NCBI GenBank assembly: GCA_001936135.1
Contig: CP012818.1
Span: forward strand, 310,001-374,000
Source of the DNA: Saccharomycopsis fibuligera x Saccharomycopsis cf. fibuligera
Taxonomy: Eukaryota > Ascomycota > Saccharomycetes > Ascoideales > Saccharomycopsidaceae
Reading direction: 5' to 3'
Length of the DNA: 64,000 bases
In this document: piece after piece, positions 40,073 through 49,965 of the stretch
Layout of the letters: each line of letters opens with the position of its first letter
How positions within the stretch are numbered: the stretch's first letter is position 1
Translations under genes and position numbers: made by a program
Notes under the pieces: generated by a model
Seen by the model: only the letters and a program-made list of their open reading frames with translations
The model's database searches: none
What the model was told of the DNA's origin: nothing

Positions 40073-41146
40073 ATGTCTTGGTTAGATAAAACATTTATCC
40101 CCGCTAGAGCTGCTCTCCTTGACTATCAGCATGAGCGTGAATGTGTTATTCGACTCTGTCGTGACATCACCGATCAAAGCAAGAGAGTAATTTTTGCCCT
40201 TCATCGACTTCCCACCAGTTGTGAAATCAATAGTAGTTTGCAGTCTCAATTATTGCAAAATTGGCAAAAACTAAGCATTGCTTTCAATGCATTGCATCGT
40301 CGATATATTGAGTCAGCATCACCATATGCCCATTTATTCAAGGGGACAATTGGTAATGCGGTAGAAGAATTAGTGGAGGCAATTTCATTTGGACATTATT
40401 TGATGAGTGGCGAATTTATTAGCTTTGAGCAGTTGACTGATGGATTAAAATGGTTGCTTTTAGCTGGGAGGTATGCTAAGGGAGTGACTGGGAATGTTGG
40501 GTTGAACAGTAGTGATGATAGGGAAGAGAAATTTTCCAATAAACGGCTGTACAAGAAAAGAAGAAAGTTCGATGACGGTGATGAATATAAAATCGAGGAG
40601 GCCAATTTGTGCAAAATTGATAACAAAATAAATAACGGGTGCAGTAAAATACAGTTACAGGAATTTGAATACTGTGTGCATCAAATTTTAAATACCAAAG
40701 ATTTTACCGAAACGACTCAACAACAACTTCATATTTCCCAAATCATAGAGCAGCTTCATCATGACCATAACATGACCACTATACCTTTTGTCAGCCAAAC
40801 AGACCACATAATGGGACTAATGGACCTAACTGGAGAACTCATGCGGTATGCCATTGTTCACTTAACCGAAAAGGACACCAAGGGTATAAATTCCGGTACA
40901 ACATCATCAATAGCGGCTAAAATAGCCACTGATTTAAGGCAATTCACATTCAATGTGCATTTAATGGTTGCTGGTAATAATAATAATCTGAGAATTGTTA
41001 GTAGCTCTTTGGGAAAGAAGATTAAGACATTGGACCAAAGTCTTCGGAAGGTGGAGAATAGTATTTGTGATGTTTGTGTTCGAGGTAGTGAGCTGGTGGG
41101 TGGCGGTGATTTTGATGATGGGGGGCAGGGAAGTGAGCATTTTTAG
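40073..41146 (+). CDS. TSNAX: TRAX (translin-associated factor X), C3PO nuclease subunit
   Basis: The 357-residue protein matches TRAX rather than translin. N-terminal ERLCRDITDQSKRVIFALHR-type sequence (CRDITDQSKRVIFALHR) is followed by NAVEELVEAISFGHYL. The C-terminal half has MDLTGELMRYA and SLRKVENSICDVCVRGSEL. In human C3PO, TRAX contributes acidic residues that cut RNA. The equivalents here appear to be E99, E102, D251 and E255, all present. With translin, TRAX forms an octamer-like shell acting on passenger strands and tRNA leaders. An insertion of about 95 residues (about 145-240), with a basic KKRRKF patch, splits the conserved core. No translin gene is in the window. The start ATG at MSWLDK is where similarity begins. 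Confidence 0.88.
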   Translation: MSWLDKTFIPARAALLDYQHERECVIRLCRDITDQSKRVIFALHRLPTSCEINSSLQSQLLQNWQKLSIAFNALHRRYIESASPYAHLFKGTIGNAVEELVEAISFGHYLMSGEFISFEQLTDGLKWLLLAGRYAKGVTGNVGLNSSDDREEKFSNKRLYKKRRKFDDGDEYKIEEANLCKIDNKINNGCSKIQLQEFEYCVHQILNTKDFTETTQQQLHISQIIEQLHHDHNMTTIPFVSQTDHIMGLMDLTGELMRYAIVHLTEKDTKGINSGTTSSIAAKIATDLRQFTFNVHLMVAGNNNNLRIVSSSLGKKIKTLDQSLRKVENSICDVCVRGSELVGGGDFDDGGQGSEHF

Positions 41147-41460
41147 TTAATATATTCCCGTCCATTATTTCTAAAATGATTATGTATATTATTAATGAGC
41201 CAGGAAAAACTTTGTAGTACTTATAAGTGGTTGATGGGTCTATTAGCCACACATAGTGTCTATAGCAATATTGTAGTGCCCATGTTACTGTACCGTTTTT
41301 CAATCGTGTCAAAAACAGAAACGATCGAAAATCAAAGAGGCGCTGAGGTACTTAGCGGAAGACCACAGCAAGAAATCTATTAGCGTTCATTCCTCTTACA
41401 ATATCTTCAGTTGTTTGTTGATATTAGACTGCCGTATCACGAATATTAAAAAATAAAAAA

Positions 41461-43509
41461 ATGGCACCAGACGCTTCCACATTGAGAGCTACGCAAATTG
41501 CCTCAATCGAGCGGATGCTCAATTTGAACAAACCATCCAGTTCCGATGTCACTTCAACATTCAACAAAGAAGAAATCATTTGGAAAGTGTTAGTCTTGGA
41601 TAAAAAAACCACTAATATTGTATCATCTATCCTTAGTGTTAATGATCTACTCAGTTGTGGTATTACTATGCATACGTTGATTAATTCAGCTAATCGGTCC
41701 CCATTACCTGATGTTCCAGCAATTTATTTTATTGAACCAACTAAAGAAAACATCAGTAAGATCGTTAATGATTTGGAAAAAGACTATTATTCGGAATATT
41801 ATATCAATTTCTTGTCCTCCTTGGATAGAAATTTGCTTGAAGAGTTGGCTAATTTGGTATCATTAACTGGTAGATCACAAAAAGTGAAACAGGTATACGA
41901 TCAATACTTGGACTATTTAGTCACTGAACCACAATTATTTTCCCTTGGGTTACCGAATATTTATAGCAAACTTAATAACCCTAGTATTACGGAAGATGAA
42001 ATCTCCCAAATTGCCGATACTATATCTAACGGACTTTTCAACGTGATTATTACATTGGATAGTATACCTATCATTAGAGCTCCAAGGGGTGGACCAGCAG
42101 AATTAGTGGCACAAAAGCTTGATGCTAAGCTTCGTGATCATGTTATTAATATGAAAAGCATGTCTGGTGGTGGTAATAGTAATGGAGGGTACAATAATAA
42201 TCATGACGAAAACAAAAAAGTACTTGTTTTGATGGATCGGAATCTTGACTTATCAGCAATGTTTGCCCATTCATGGATTTATTCATGCATGGTCAGTGAT
42301 GTGTTTGATTTGAATAGAAATAGTATAACTTTGAAAACTATTGATCCTGAAACTGGAGCCACGAAAACCAAAAAATGTTATATTGATACTAATGATTTCT
42401 TTTGGGCTCAAAATTCTCATTCTCCATTCCCTGATGCAGTAGAAAATATTGAAAAGGAGAGTAACGAATACCGAAAAAAAGCTGCTGAATTGACTAATAA
42501 AACTGGGGTCACCTCATTAAGCGATATTGATCCGAATCAATCAGATACATATCAAATCCAGCAGGCAATTAAACAATTGCCTGAATTGACGGCAAAGAAG
42601 CAGATCATTGACACTCATATGTCAATATTAGAAGCATTATTGAAACAATTACAATCAAAGAATTTGGATGTCTTTTTCGAAGTGGAACAAAACACTAAGG
42701 AGCATAAAGCGAAAGTGGAATACGATTTCTTAAACAAGTTAAAAGAAGATAAATTGGAGGCTAATAAGGAAGATAAATTAAGAACGTATTTGATTTTATA
42801 TTTATCTCAGGATTTATCTAAAGATTTTACTAATCAAGTGGAGTCGATATTAGCTCAATTAGGATGTGACTTAAGAGCATTGAATTATATCAAAAAGGTT
42901 AAAGAGATTGTTAAGCTAACTAGTTTAAGTTCACAAATTGATAACTCGAACAGTTCTGCAGGCAACTCTGATAGATCTGGCAGCGGCAGCACTACTACTG
43001 GGAACAATGGTGCCCTTTTCGCTGGTCTCTCATCCAAATTATTCGAACTTACAGAAACCAGTAAAATCAGCAGTGGTGTCGGATCATTCATTTCGGGACT
43101 CAAAAATCTCTTGCCGGAAAAACAAGCCATGCCAATAACCAGCATTGTTGAATCGATAATGGAACCTTCAAAATCCACTCAACTTACCCTCAACACCACT
43201 GACGACTACTTGTATTTTGACCCATATTTGATTCGTGGTAACCATTCCAAACTACCAAAAAGACAAACATATAGTCAATCCATTGTGTTTGTTGTAGGTG
43301 GTGGGAACTATTTGGAGTATCAGAATTTACAAGAATGGGCAAATACAATGAATAGCACCGATAGCGGGACAACGGGGATAAAGAGAAAAGTTATTTATGG
43401 GAGTACTGCTGTGATTAATGCTCATGGGTTTTTAGAAGAGTGTGCCCAGTTGGGAGATGAGAATGGTGGTGCTGCGGGTGATAAGAACGGCGAGGAAAGT
43501 TTGTTGTGA
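41461..43509 (+). CDS. SLY1: Sly1, Sec1/Munc18 protein for ER-Golgi fusion
   Basis: The 682-residue protein is a full-length SM protein. It grips the syntaxin-type SNARE Sed5 and templates SNARE assembly on ER-Golgi vesicles. The N-terminal stretch with LNLNKPSS, IIWKVLVLDKKTTNIVSSILSVNDLL and PAIYFIEPTKENI is the domain 1 signature. LVLMDRNLDLSAMFAHSWIYSCMVSDVFDL is the central Sec1 motif. A helical insertion, with a loop of about 40 Ser/Gly/Asn residues near 500, and a C-terminal IVFVVGGGNYLEYQNLQEW complete it. The length compares with 666 in S. cerevisiae. The start codon follows an A-rich leader. The gene lies 314 bp after TRAX in the same direction. Confidence 0.95.
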   Translation: MAPDASTLRATQIASIERMLNLNKPSSSDVTSTFNKEEIIWKVLVLDKKTTNIVSSILSVNDLLSCGITMHTLINSANRSPLPDVPAIYFIEPTKENISKIVNDLEKDYYSEYYINFLSSLDRNLLEELANLVSLTGRSQKVKQVYDQYLDYLVTEPQLFSLGLPNIYSKLNNPSITEDEISQIADTISNGLFNVIITLDSIPIIRAPRGGPAELVAQKLDAKLRDHVINMKSMSGGGNSNGGYNNNHDENKKVLVLMDRNLDLSAMFAHSWIYSCMVSDVFDLNRNSITLKTIDPETGATKTKKCYIDTNDFFWAQNSHSPFPDAVENIEKESNEYRKKAAELTNKTGVTSLSDIDPNQSDTYQIQQAIKQLPELTAKKQIIDTHMSILEALLKQLQSKNLDVFFEVEQNTKEHKAKVEYDFLNKLKEDKLEANKEDKLRTYLILYLSQDLSKDFTNQVESILAQLGCDLRALNYIKKVKEIVKLTSLSSQIDNSNSSAGNSDRSGSGSTTTGNNGALFAGLSSKLFELTETSKISSGVGSFISGLKNLLPEKQAMPITSIVESIMEPSKSTQLTLNTTDDYLYFDPYLIRGNHSKLPKRQTYSQSIVFVVGGGNYLEYQNLQEWANTMNSTDSGTTGIKRKVIYGSTAVINAHGFLEECAQLGDENGGAAGDKNGEESLL

Positions 43510-43591
43510 AGTGAGGATTTGTAAATGTTCATATATACTTATATTTGACTGTATGGATGTAGTATGCTATGCAAGTTTGATTAAAAGTTGA

Positions 43592-43636
<45 letters not shown>

Positions 43637-44205
43637 AGAGTTAGCTCAGCTTTTGAGATTTTGTAAGTTGATAGATTTATGTGAGTTGTAAGGCGTAGTA
43701 TGTATCGTGTATCGTGATATGGAAAAGTCAATGTAAAGTATAACCTTGGCAACTAATAAATATAAATGAGAAAAAGATTACTCATAAATTACGTTCGCAG
43801 ACCCACAGTACGTATAAATAAAAATTGTCGTTTTTAGGACATTAAGAGATTTATCGAGTCCTATGCACTTGTAATGCAATTGAAGAGCACTTCACCATGA
43901 AGCAATAGTTGCCAGATGAATGGCCACTTTCTACCTGAAAAACACAAAGGCACCAATCGATACTACGACTTCACGCAACAACAGCTTTAAAATATTTATC
44001 TGTCAAACCCAGTCTCTTAAAAGAAAGCATATTAAAAATTTATTAGCAAAAAGAAATTCGCAAAAACCTCAACATAATGAGCAAATCCAAAAAAAAATTA
44101 TTAGTTTTTTTCTTTTTTTTGAAAAAACAAGCAAAAAAATAAACAAGCAAACAATAAAACAAATTAGAAAAAGCAAAAATCCAAAACAATCAAGTCCACT
44201 CAAAC
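43510..44205. other. Convergent intergenic region with poly-T tract
   Basis: It contains a 40-T tract (about 43594-43633). A Lys/Gln-rich 100-codon frame at 43920-44222 overlaps the end of the next gene and is considered chance. Confidence 0.55.
43594..43633 (+). repeat. Poly-T tract of about 40
   Basis: An uninterrupted T run about 85 bp past the SLY1 stop codon. Confidence 0.9.
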
Positions 44206-45117
44206 CTAATCGACATCGTTAGCTTCTTCTTGGAAAGCCACTTCTAATGTTTTACTTGCATACGGACTAATAGTAATTTTAGAAACATCAACATTTTGAC
44301 TTTTTAAATCATCACCATCACCACCATATGATTTTGGGATTCCCACTGCCTCGAATTCCTTAGCCAAGTTCTTCCCATTATGCAAAATATGGAACTTCTT
44401 GACAGTTTCAGCAGAGATAAAATAATTTTTAACGATATAGTTGTATACCCAGGCCAAGATGAATGGGAAGTTTAAAAAATATTTGGTGGAAAGAAATTCA
44501 GGGTAGTGAGCTTGAAAGAGAGCCACTACTTCTTTACCCACCTTTTTGACAGAACTATCAGTTGATAAGAAACTCACATTAGCATAATCATGAATTTGAG
44601 CAATATAATTGTTGTCTTTGTTTGTGAAATCAATCAATCCAATGGCTTGCTCCATCAACCCAATTCTCCATCTGACAAACTCTTCATAGTTGGAAAAATA
44701 GTCTTTTGGATTTTTCACGTTCTCACTTTTAGCACCGTATAAGTTCCAAGTGACTACTTTGACATTTGCTGGACTTTTTGGGTTAAAGGTCAAGTATCCA
44801 ATTTCTTTGTATTTTGGGTCATGTTTTTCTTCGAAACCCGCCTTTAATGGCTTGAATTCTTTTCTCCATTTCAAAGTGTCTTTCAACTGTTTAGCAGACT
44901 GTTCCACTTTGAATTCATTAGCTTTAAGATATTTGAAAACAATGGCTTGCGCCACTGGTTTGTTGTACTGTTCACCAGCAGGGTTCAATTGGTAGCCGTA
45001 AAGTTCGTCGTACTGTGCTTGTTTGGTGATATCTGGAACTTGGGCAAAAAGCTCCTCAAAGGCCTTATTGTGCTCTTCTGATGTGAGCACAACAGTCTCG
45101 GGGTACTCACTGGCCAT
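44206..45117 (-). CDS. SFH5: Sfh5, CRAL-TRIO (Sec14-like) phosphatidylinositol-transfer/haem protein
   Basis: The 303-residue protein has an N-terminal CRAL-TRIO-N part (about 50-95: IVFKYLKANEFKVEQSAKQL) and a CRAL-TRIO lipid-binding fold after it. The fold contains FVRWRIGLMEQAIGLIDF, YPEFLSTKYFLNFPFILAWVY and the end GIPKSYGGDGDD. The length is close to the 294 of S. cerevisiae Sfh5. Yeast Sfh5 moves phosphatidylinositol and has been found to hold haem through Tyr68, His173 and Tyr175. Here the matching HDY triplet occurs at residues 176-178, so the His and Tyr ligands appear kept. It lies at ER and plasma-membrane peripheries in yeast. It shares a 286-bp divergent promoter with MCD4, another ER lipid gene. 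Confidence 0.93.
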   Translation of the reverse strand: MASEYPETVVLTSEEHNKAFEELFAQVPDITKQAQYDELYGYQLNPAGEQYNKPVAQAIVFKYLKANEFKVEQSAKQLKDTLKWRKEFKPLKAGFEEKHDPKYKEIGYLTFNPKSPANVKVVTWNLYGAKSENVKNPKDYFSNYEEFVRWRIGLMEQAIGLIDFTNKDNNYIAQIHDYANVSFLSTDSSVKKVGKEVVALFQAHYPEFLSTKYFLNFPFILAWVYNYIVKNYFISAETVKKFHILHNGKNLAKEFEAVGIPKSYGGDGDDLKSQNVDVSKITISPYASKTLEVAFQEEANDVD

Positions 45118-45403
45118 GATATGTCAATTGTCTTGATTATATTTGTTGGTTTACTGTTTTTGAGGGGTGCGCAATAATTGTTTATTAGTTTTTTGCAATT
45201 TATATAAAGCACTGGGGTGGTTCCGCGCCGCGCAGCTTCTGTTTTCGTAAACGTTTTCGAGATGAGGACACGAAATTTTATTTTTTATTTTTTATTTTTT
45301 TATGCTGTTATCTCAGTAATAATAACAATGATATAAACCACCAGCACTGGCCAACAAAACACCACACACACACAACTTCAACAGCCACATCCAAGAAGCT
45401 GCC

Positions 45404-48385
45404 ATGAAAGCAAACAGACATGTGTTAATCATTGTGGGCATCCTCTTCCACTTGTCCTATTTGTGGTCCATCTTTGACATTTACTTCGTGTCGCCGTTAG
45501 TCCATGGCATGAGACACCACAAGAGCACAGACAGTGCTCCAGCCAAGAGACTCTTCTTAATTGTCGGTGATGGGCTAAGAGCTGACACTACTTTTGCCAA
45601 AATTAATTACAATAACACTGACCAGTTTTTGGCTCCCTACCTTCGGTCTTTGGTGTTGAATAACGCGACCTATGGTGTATCTCATACTAGAATGCCCACA
45701 GAGTCCAGGCCAGGTCATGTTGCTATGATTGCTGGTTTTTATGAAGACGTTAGCGCGGTGACTAAAGGCTGGAAAGAAAATCCGGTTGACTTTGACTCAG
45801 TGTTGAATCAAACTTCTCATACTTATTCGTTTGGCTCTCCGGATATTTTGCCAATGTTTGCTCAAGGTGCGTCGGATGCAAATAAGATTGATACCTGGAT
45901 GTATGGACATGAATTTGAGGATTTTACCAAGTCATCAATCGAGCTTGATGCGTATGTATTCAGACACCTTGATGAATTATTTGCCAATTCTACCAAGAAC
46001 GAAACTTTGAATCGTCAAATTCGTAGTGATCAAGTGGTCTTTTTCTTGCATTTGCTCGGTTGTGATACTGCTGGACATAGTTACAGACCATATTCCAAAG
46101 AGTACTACGAAAATGTCAGATACATTGATGACCAGGTGTCAAAACTAGTTCCCAAAGTAAATGAGTTCTTTGGCGATGAAGACACCGCATTTATCTTTAC
46201 TGCCGATCATGGTATGTCTGCGTTGGGTTCGCATGGTGATGGGCATCCAAACAATACTAGAACTCCATTAATTGCCTTTGGTAAAGGGATCAACAAGCCA
46301 ATAATCGACTACAATTTGCCAAAATATGTCGAAGAGGAAGAAAATGATGAAATTCCAACTACTGATGATTGGGAGCTTGACCATGTTGCTAGACATGATG
46401 TTAAACAAGCCGACATTGCATCATTGATGTCATACTTGATTGGGATCAATTATGCTTCCAACTCTGTGGGGGAGTTACCGTTAGACTACATTGACGCTAG
46501 TAATTTAGAAAAATTGAAAGCTTTGTACAATAATGCCTTGACCCTTGTGGAACAGTACTTGGTAAAAGAGCTCGAGGTTAGTTCATCGCAATTTAATTTC
46601 AAGCCGTTCAAGCCATTTGAAAAAAATTCAATTTCTGCATTTAAATCCAAAATCGAAGCTATTATTGCTCAAATTTCGGAAACCAATGACGAAAAATTGA
46701 GCTTACAGTTAGAATTGGAAGGGATTAAAGTTGTTGAAGAATTAATGAAGTTGAGTCTCGACGGATTAACATACTTGCAGACATATAATTGGCAACTTTT
46801 GAAGTCAATAGTAACCCTTGGGTTTATTGGTTGGATTCTTTACTCATTCATGGTATTTTTGAAGTTATTTGTGGTTGATCACAAACATTATAATTACGAT
46901 ACAATCAAATCTTCAAGTATTGCATTGACTTTTTTCTTTCTTGTCGGAATTGCATTGAATGCACTTTTTTATATTCAAAAATCACCATTCAACTACTACA
47001 TATATGGCGCCTTGCCGATCTTCTTTTGGCAGCAACTTTTCTCCAAGCAAAAAACCTTGATAGACGGCTTCAAAGAATTTTTCAAAAACACAAGTGCCAT
47101 CAACCGCTTGTTCATATTCATTAGCATTGTGACAACATTTGAATGCATCACTTATGGCTTTTTTAATAGAAAAATCTTTTCCTTCATGTTTGTGGTTTTG
47201 TCATTTTACCCGTTCATCATTGGTGAAACCAGTCTGGCTGCGAAATCTTTGCTTTGGTTCGGTACTTCGTTGTACATGACAGGCTTCACTTGGTCGGATG
47301 CTATCAAGACCGAATCGTTGTTCCAAATTAACGTGGCTAGCGTATTGTTGGTTGTTTTTAGCATTTTTGGCACTTACAAGATTGCCGTTTTGAACAAGGG
47401 TACGCAAAATCAATTGGGTAGCTATACTTTGGCTTTATTGACTTTGCAAATCGTGCTAGTGGTCATGTCATTTGTGGCTACCAATATCTCGGTTTTGTCA
47501 TTACAGGCGAGAACCGGATTACCTTTGGTTTCGCAATTTTTGGGCTGGTTCGTGATTGTGGTTTCGTTACTAGTGATGCCGATCTTGCACTCTCTCAAGC
47601 CTAACAGAGACGTGAAACTTAGATTGTTGATCATCTTTCTCACTTTTGCTCCGATCTTCCTCATTTTGACCATTTCCTTTGAGTTGCTCTTCTATATTGG
47701 CTACTCAGCGTTGCTTTTACAGTGGATTGATCTCGAGACCAACTACAAGAAAAGCTTCACTTTGAAGCTTGCTAAAAAGGATCAAGATGAAGCGATTCAC
47801 GGCAACTGGCTTCAAATTTTGCGGATTTCCGTAATTGGGTTTTTCTTTGCTCAGATTGCGTTTTTTGGCACGGGGAACATTTCCTCCGTTTCCTCATTCT
47901 CGTTGGAAAGCGTGTATCGACTTATTCCCGTATTCGATCCGTTCCCAATGGGCGCCCTTTTGATGGTGAAATTGATCATTCCGTACGTGCTCTTGAGTGC
48001 CGGCTTGGGGATATTGAACGTCTCGTTGAATATCAAGACGTTCACAATCTCGACGCTCATCATCAGCATCAGCGACTTGTTGTCTTTGAATTTCTTCTAT
48101 TTGGTGAAGACCGAGGGAAGCTGGCTTGATATTGGCGTGACGATTTCCAACTATTGCATTGCGATTTTGTCGAGCTTGTTTATCATCTTGTTGGAGTTTT
48201 TCAGCCAGATAGTGTTGAAAGGGGTCGAGATCAGCAGCTGGGAAGTGATTGATCCTGGTGACCGCGATGTTCTTGCTGTCGGTGGTGATGGTAGAACGAA
48301 CAAGACGGTGGTTGAGGAAGTGAAGTTGGGCACCAGCATGACGGACTCTGAACCAGTGAGCAGAAGGTTGAGAAAGAAGGTGTAA
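45404..48385 (+). CDS. MCD4: Mcd4, GPI ethanolamine-phosphate transferase 1
   Basis: The 993-residue protein has one N-terminal anchor (about 8-30) and a lumenal alkaline-phosphatase-like catalytic domain. A C-terminal half with a dozen or more membrane segments follows. LFLIVGDGLRADTTF carries a metal-binding Asp56. RMPTESRPGH carries the likely nucleophile Thr99. LLGCDTAGHSYRPYS and FIFTADHGMSALGSHGDG supply the remaining ligands. Mcd4 adds phosphoethanolamine to the first mannose of GPI precursors in the ER. The length is somewhat over the 919 of S. cerevisiae. Base composition rises towards GC in the last kilobase, the left shoulder of the GC-rich domain. The C-terminus ends RRLRKKV, a dibasic ER-retention-like tail. 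Confidence 0.96.
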   Translation: MKANRHVLIIVGILFHLSYLWSIFDIYFVSPLVHGMRHHKSTDSAPAKRLFLIVGDGLRADTTFAKINYNNTDQFLAPYLRSLVLNNATYGVSHTRMPTESRPGHVAMIAGFYEDVSAVTKGWKENPVDFDSVLNQTSHTYSFGSPDILPMFAQGASDANKIDTWMYGHEFEDFTKSSIELDAYVFRHLDELFANSTKNETLNRQIRSDQVVFFLHLLGCDTAGHSYRPYSKEYYENVRYIDDQVSKLVPKVNEFFGDEDTAFIFTADHGMSALGSHGDGHPNNTRTPLIAFGKGINKPIIDYNLPKYVEEEENDEIPTTDDWELDHVARHDVKQADIASLMSYLIGINYASNSVGELPLDYIDASNLEKLKALYNNALTLVEQYLVKELEVSSSQFNFKPFKPFEKNSISAFKSKIEAIIAQISETNDEKLSLQLELEGIKVVEELMKLSLDGLTYLQTYNWQLLKSIVTLGFIGWILYSFMVFLKLFVVDHKHYNYDTIKSSSIALTFFFLVGIALNALFYIQKSPFNYYIYGALPIFFWQQLFSKQKTLIDGFKEFFKNTSAINRLFIFISIVTTFECITYGFFNRKIFSFMFVVLSFYPFIIGETSLAAKSLLWFGTSLYMTGFTWSDAIKTESLFQINVASVLLVVFSIFGTYKIAVLNKGTQNQLGSYTLALLTLQIVLVVMSFVATNISVLSLQARTGLPLVSQFLGWFVIVVSLLVMPILHSLKPNRDVKLRLLIIFLTFAPIFLILTISFELLFYIGYSALLLQWIDLETNYKKSFTLKLAKKDQDEAIHGNWLQILRISVIGFFFAQIAFFGTGNISSVSSFSLESVYRLIPVFDPFPMGALLMVKLIIPYVLLSAGLGILNVSLNIKTFTISTLIISISDLLSLNFFYLVKTEGSWLDIGVTISNYCIAILSSLFIILLEFFSQIVLKGVEISSWEVIDPGDRDVLAVGGDGRTNKTVVEEVKLGTSMTDSEPVSRRLRKKV

Positions 48386-48993
48386 TTGATTGGGGGTGAG
48401 CTAAGGTATCCTGCAAGAATTTCTCTCCTCTTTTTCTTCGTCTACTTGCTTTTTTTTTCTTTAATTTGATTTGTCTTTCTCACTTCGACTTTTATTTATT
48501 CTGCCAATATTTCCTACTTGTTGATACGCACGTTCCATAAACTTATAAACTTAAACGCACATTACATAGCTGCATTTTCCCTCGGGCGTTATATGCTTCG
48601 TAGACCCGCGGATCCATAAATATTTCCACAGCACCATAATGCCAGTTTTGCTTGTTCATCTACTTGCTTAGCTACTTGTTTGCTGAGGTTCCGCCGTACA
48701 TGTCCTTTTGGCCCAAGGGTAGAAAGGTGGAAAGACGAGTTGGAGGTGACTACACCCTCTGCAATGCCACACAGCATGACGCAGGGCGGTGCAGCAGCGC
48801 AGCGGTTGATCGTCTTCTCAAGTTGAGCAAAAGGCTGAGCGTCGAGTGAGAGAAGAGTGACTGCTGTGCTGCTAGACTACACAGCCAATATTGTGCAAGC
48901 ATCACTAGTGTCTATTGCAATTGCAATCTAGCAGAGCCGGCCGCAACGTATAGTGCGCCATAGCGTTCCACCAAAAATACGACACGCAGCATA
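48386..48993. other. Intergenic region between MCD4 and VPS37
   Basis: A pyrimidine-rich 3' flank at first, then increasingly GC-rich sequence. Short frames only; nothing recognised. Confidence 0.55.
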
Positions 48994-49965
48994 ATGAGTA
49001 TTCCCCCGAGTTTACCGCCCAAACCGTTTTCGCCCCATCAAAGCCAAAATCAGAACCAGCAGCAGCAAGGCCGAGTTGCTGGCGCTGCTGGCGCTGGTGC
49101 TGCCACCGGAGCAGCGCCGCTGCCATCATTAGGAGGCCCAGAAGCAAGCCCACAGAACAACAGCAATGCTGGCGCGGTTGGTGCCAGCATCGGCGGCGGC
49201 AGTATGAGCAGTGACCAGCCGCAGTGGCAACAGCCCGGAATCATTGATCCTACTCCATTGAGTCGGTCTCTTATGCTTCTTCCTGCCCACAAGCTCGCTG
49301 AATTTCAAAACAGCGCTGATTTGTTGAAGGGCTATTTGGTCTCGCTTTTGCAAGTTAAGACGATCCAGAAGAACCAAAGGGCGTTGGCGGAGCAGCAGCT
49401 CAACAGACTTGCAAATGTGCTTGGGGAGTTTGCCAAATTGAATGACTACGGTGCGGGACTGCCGGCTGCTGAAGCCGGCAGCGATGAGACCAGCGGGCCA
49501 GATGATAGTGGTGCTGGAGACACAGCTCAAAAAGCTGGCAACGGTCCCAACATAAAAGTCGACATCAATGCCAGACTATCGCGTCTCAAGCAGCTCGAAC
49601 TCGAGTACAAGCAGCAAGAGAAACAGATGTTTGCGGCGTTGAGGCCGCTACAATTGCAGTATAAGGACAACGGCATCCTTTGGAACAAGCTACAGGATGG
49701 GATCAGTGAGCAGGAGAAAATCAGCACCGGGTTGTTTGAGAGCATCATGGAGGTTGCTTCGGTAGATAACAGCAGCGGCAGCGGCAACAGCAGCAGCAAC
49801 AACAACAACACCAATAACGACAATAAGAGCGATAGCAGTAACTATTGCAGCAACGAAGATATAGAGACGTTCATCAGGGAGTACAAGGAGAGCCGGCGAA
49901 AGTACCACTGGCGAAGAGAGGCGCTCAAACGGATGAGCGAGGACCGCATTGCAGGAGTGATCTAG
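48994..49965 (+). CDS. VPS37: Vps37/Srn2-like ESCRT-I subunit (Mod(r) domain)
   Basis: The 323-residue protein starts with a Pro-rich motif (IPPSLPPKPFSP), then a Gln/Gly/Ala-rich linker. A helical region follows: FQNSADLLKGYL, LLQVKTIQKNQRALAEQQL, RLKQLELEYKQQEKQMFAALRPL. It ends FIREYKESRRKYHWRREALKRM, the closing helix typical of Vps37 Mod(r) domains. Vps37 joins Vps23, Vps28 and Mvb12 in ESCRT-I, which sorts ubiquitinated cargo into multivesicular bodies. An Asn/Ser repeat region at about 265-285 interrupts the domain. S. cerevisiae Srn2 is shorter (213 residues) because it lacks the low-complexity N-terminus. Identification rests mainly on the C-terminal helix and overall layout. Confidence 0.72.
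   Translation: MSIPPSLPPKPFSPHQSQNQNQQQQGRVAGAAGAGAATGAAPLPSLGGPEASPQNNSNAGAVGASIGGGSMSSDQPQWQQPGIIDPTPLSRSLMLLPAHKLAEFQNSADLLKGYLVSLLQVKTIQKNQRALAEQQLNRLANVLGEFAKLNDYGAGLPAAEAGSDETSGPDDSGAGDTAQKAGNGPNIKVDINARLSRLKQLELEYKQQEKQMFAALRPLQLQYKDNGILWNKLQDGISEQEKISTGLFESIMEVASVDNSSGSGNSSSNNNNTNNDNKSDSSNYCSNEDIETFIREYKESRRKYHWRREALKRMSEDRIAGVI

Noticed and set aside
43920-44222. 100-codon Lys/Gln-rich plus-strand frame
   Set aside because: AT-rich low-complexity sequence in the 3' flank, overlapping the end of SFH5 on the other strand, with no homology features.
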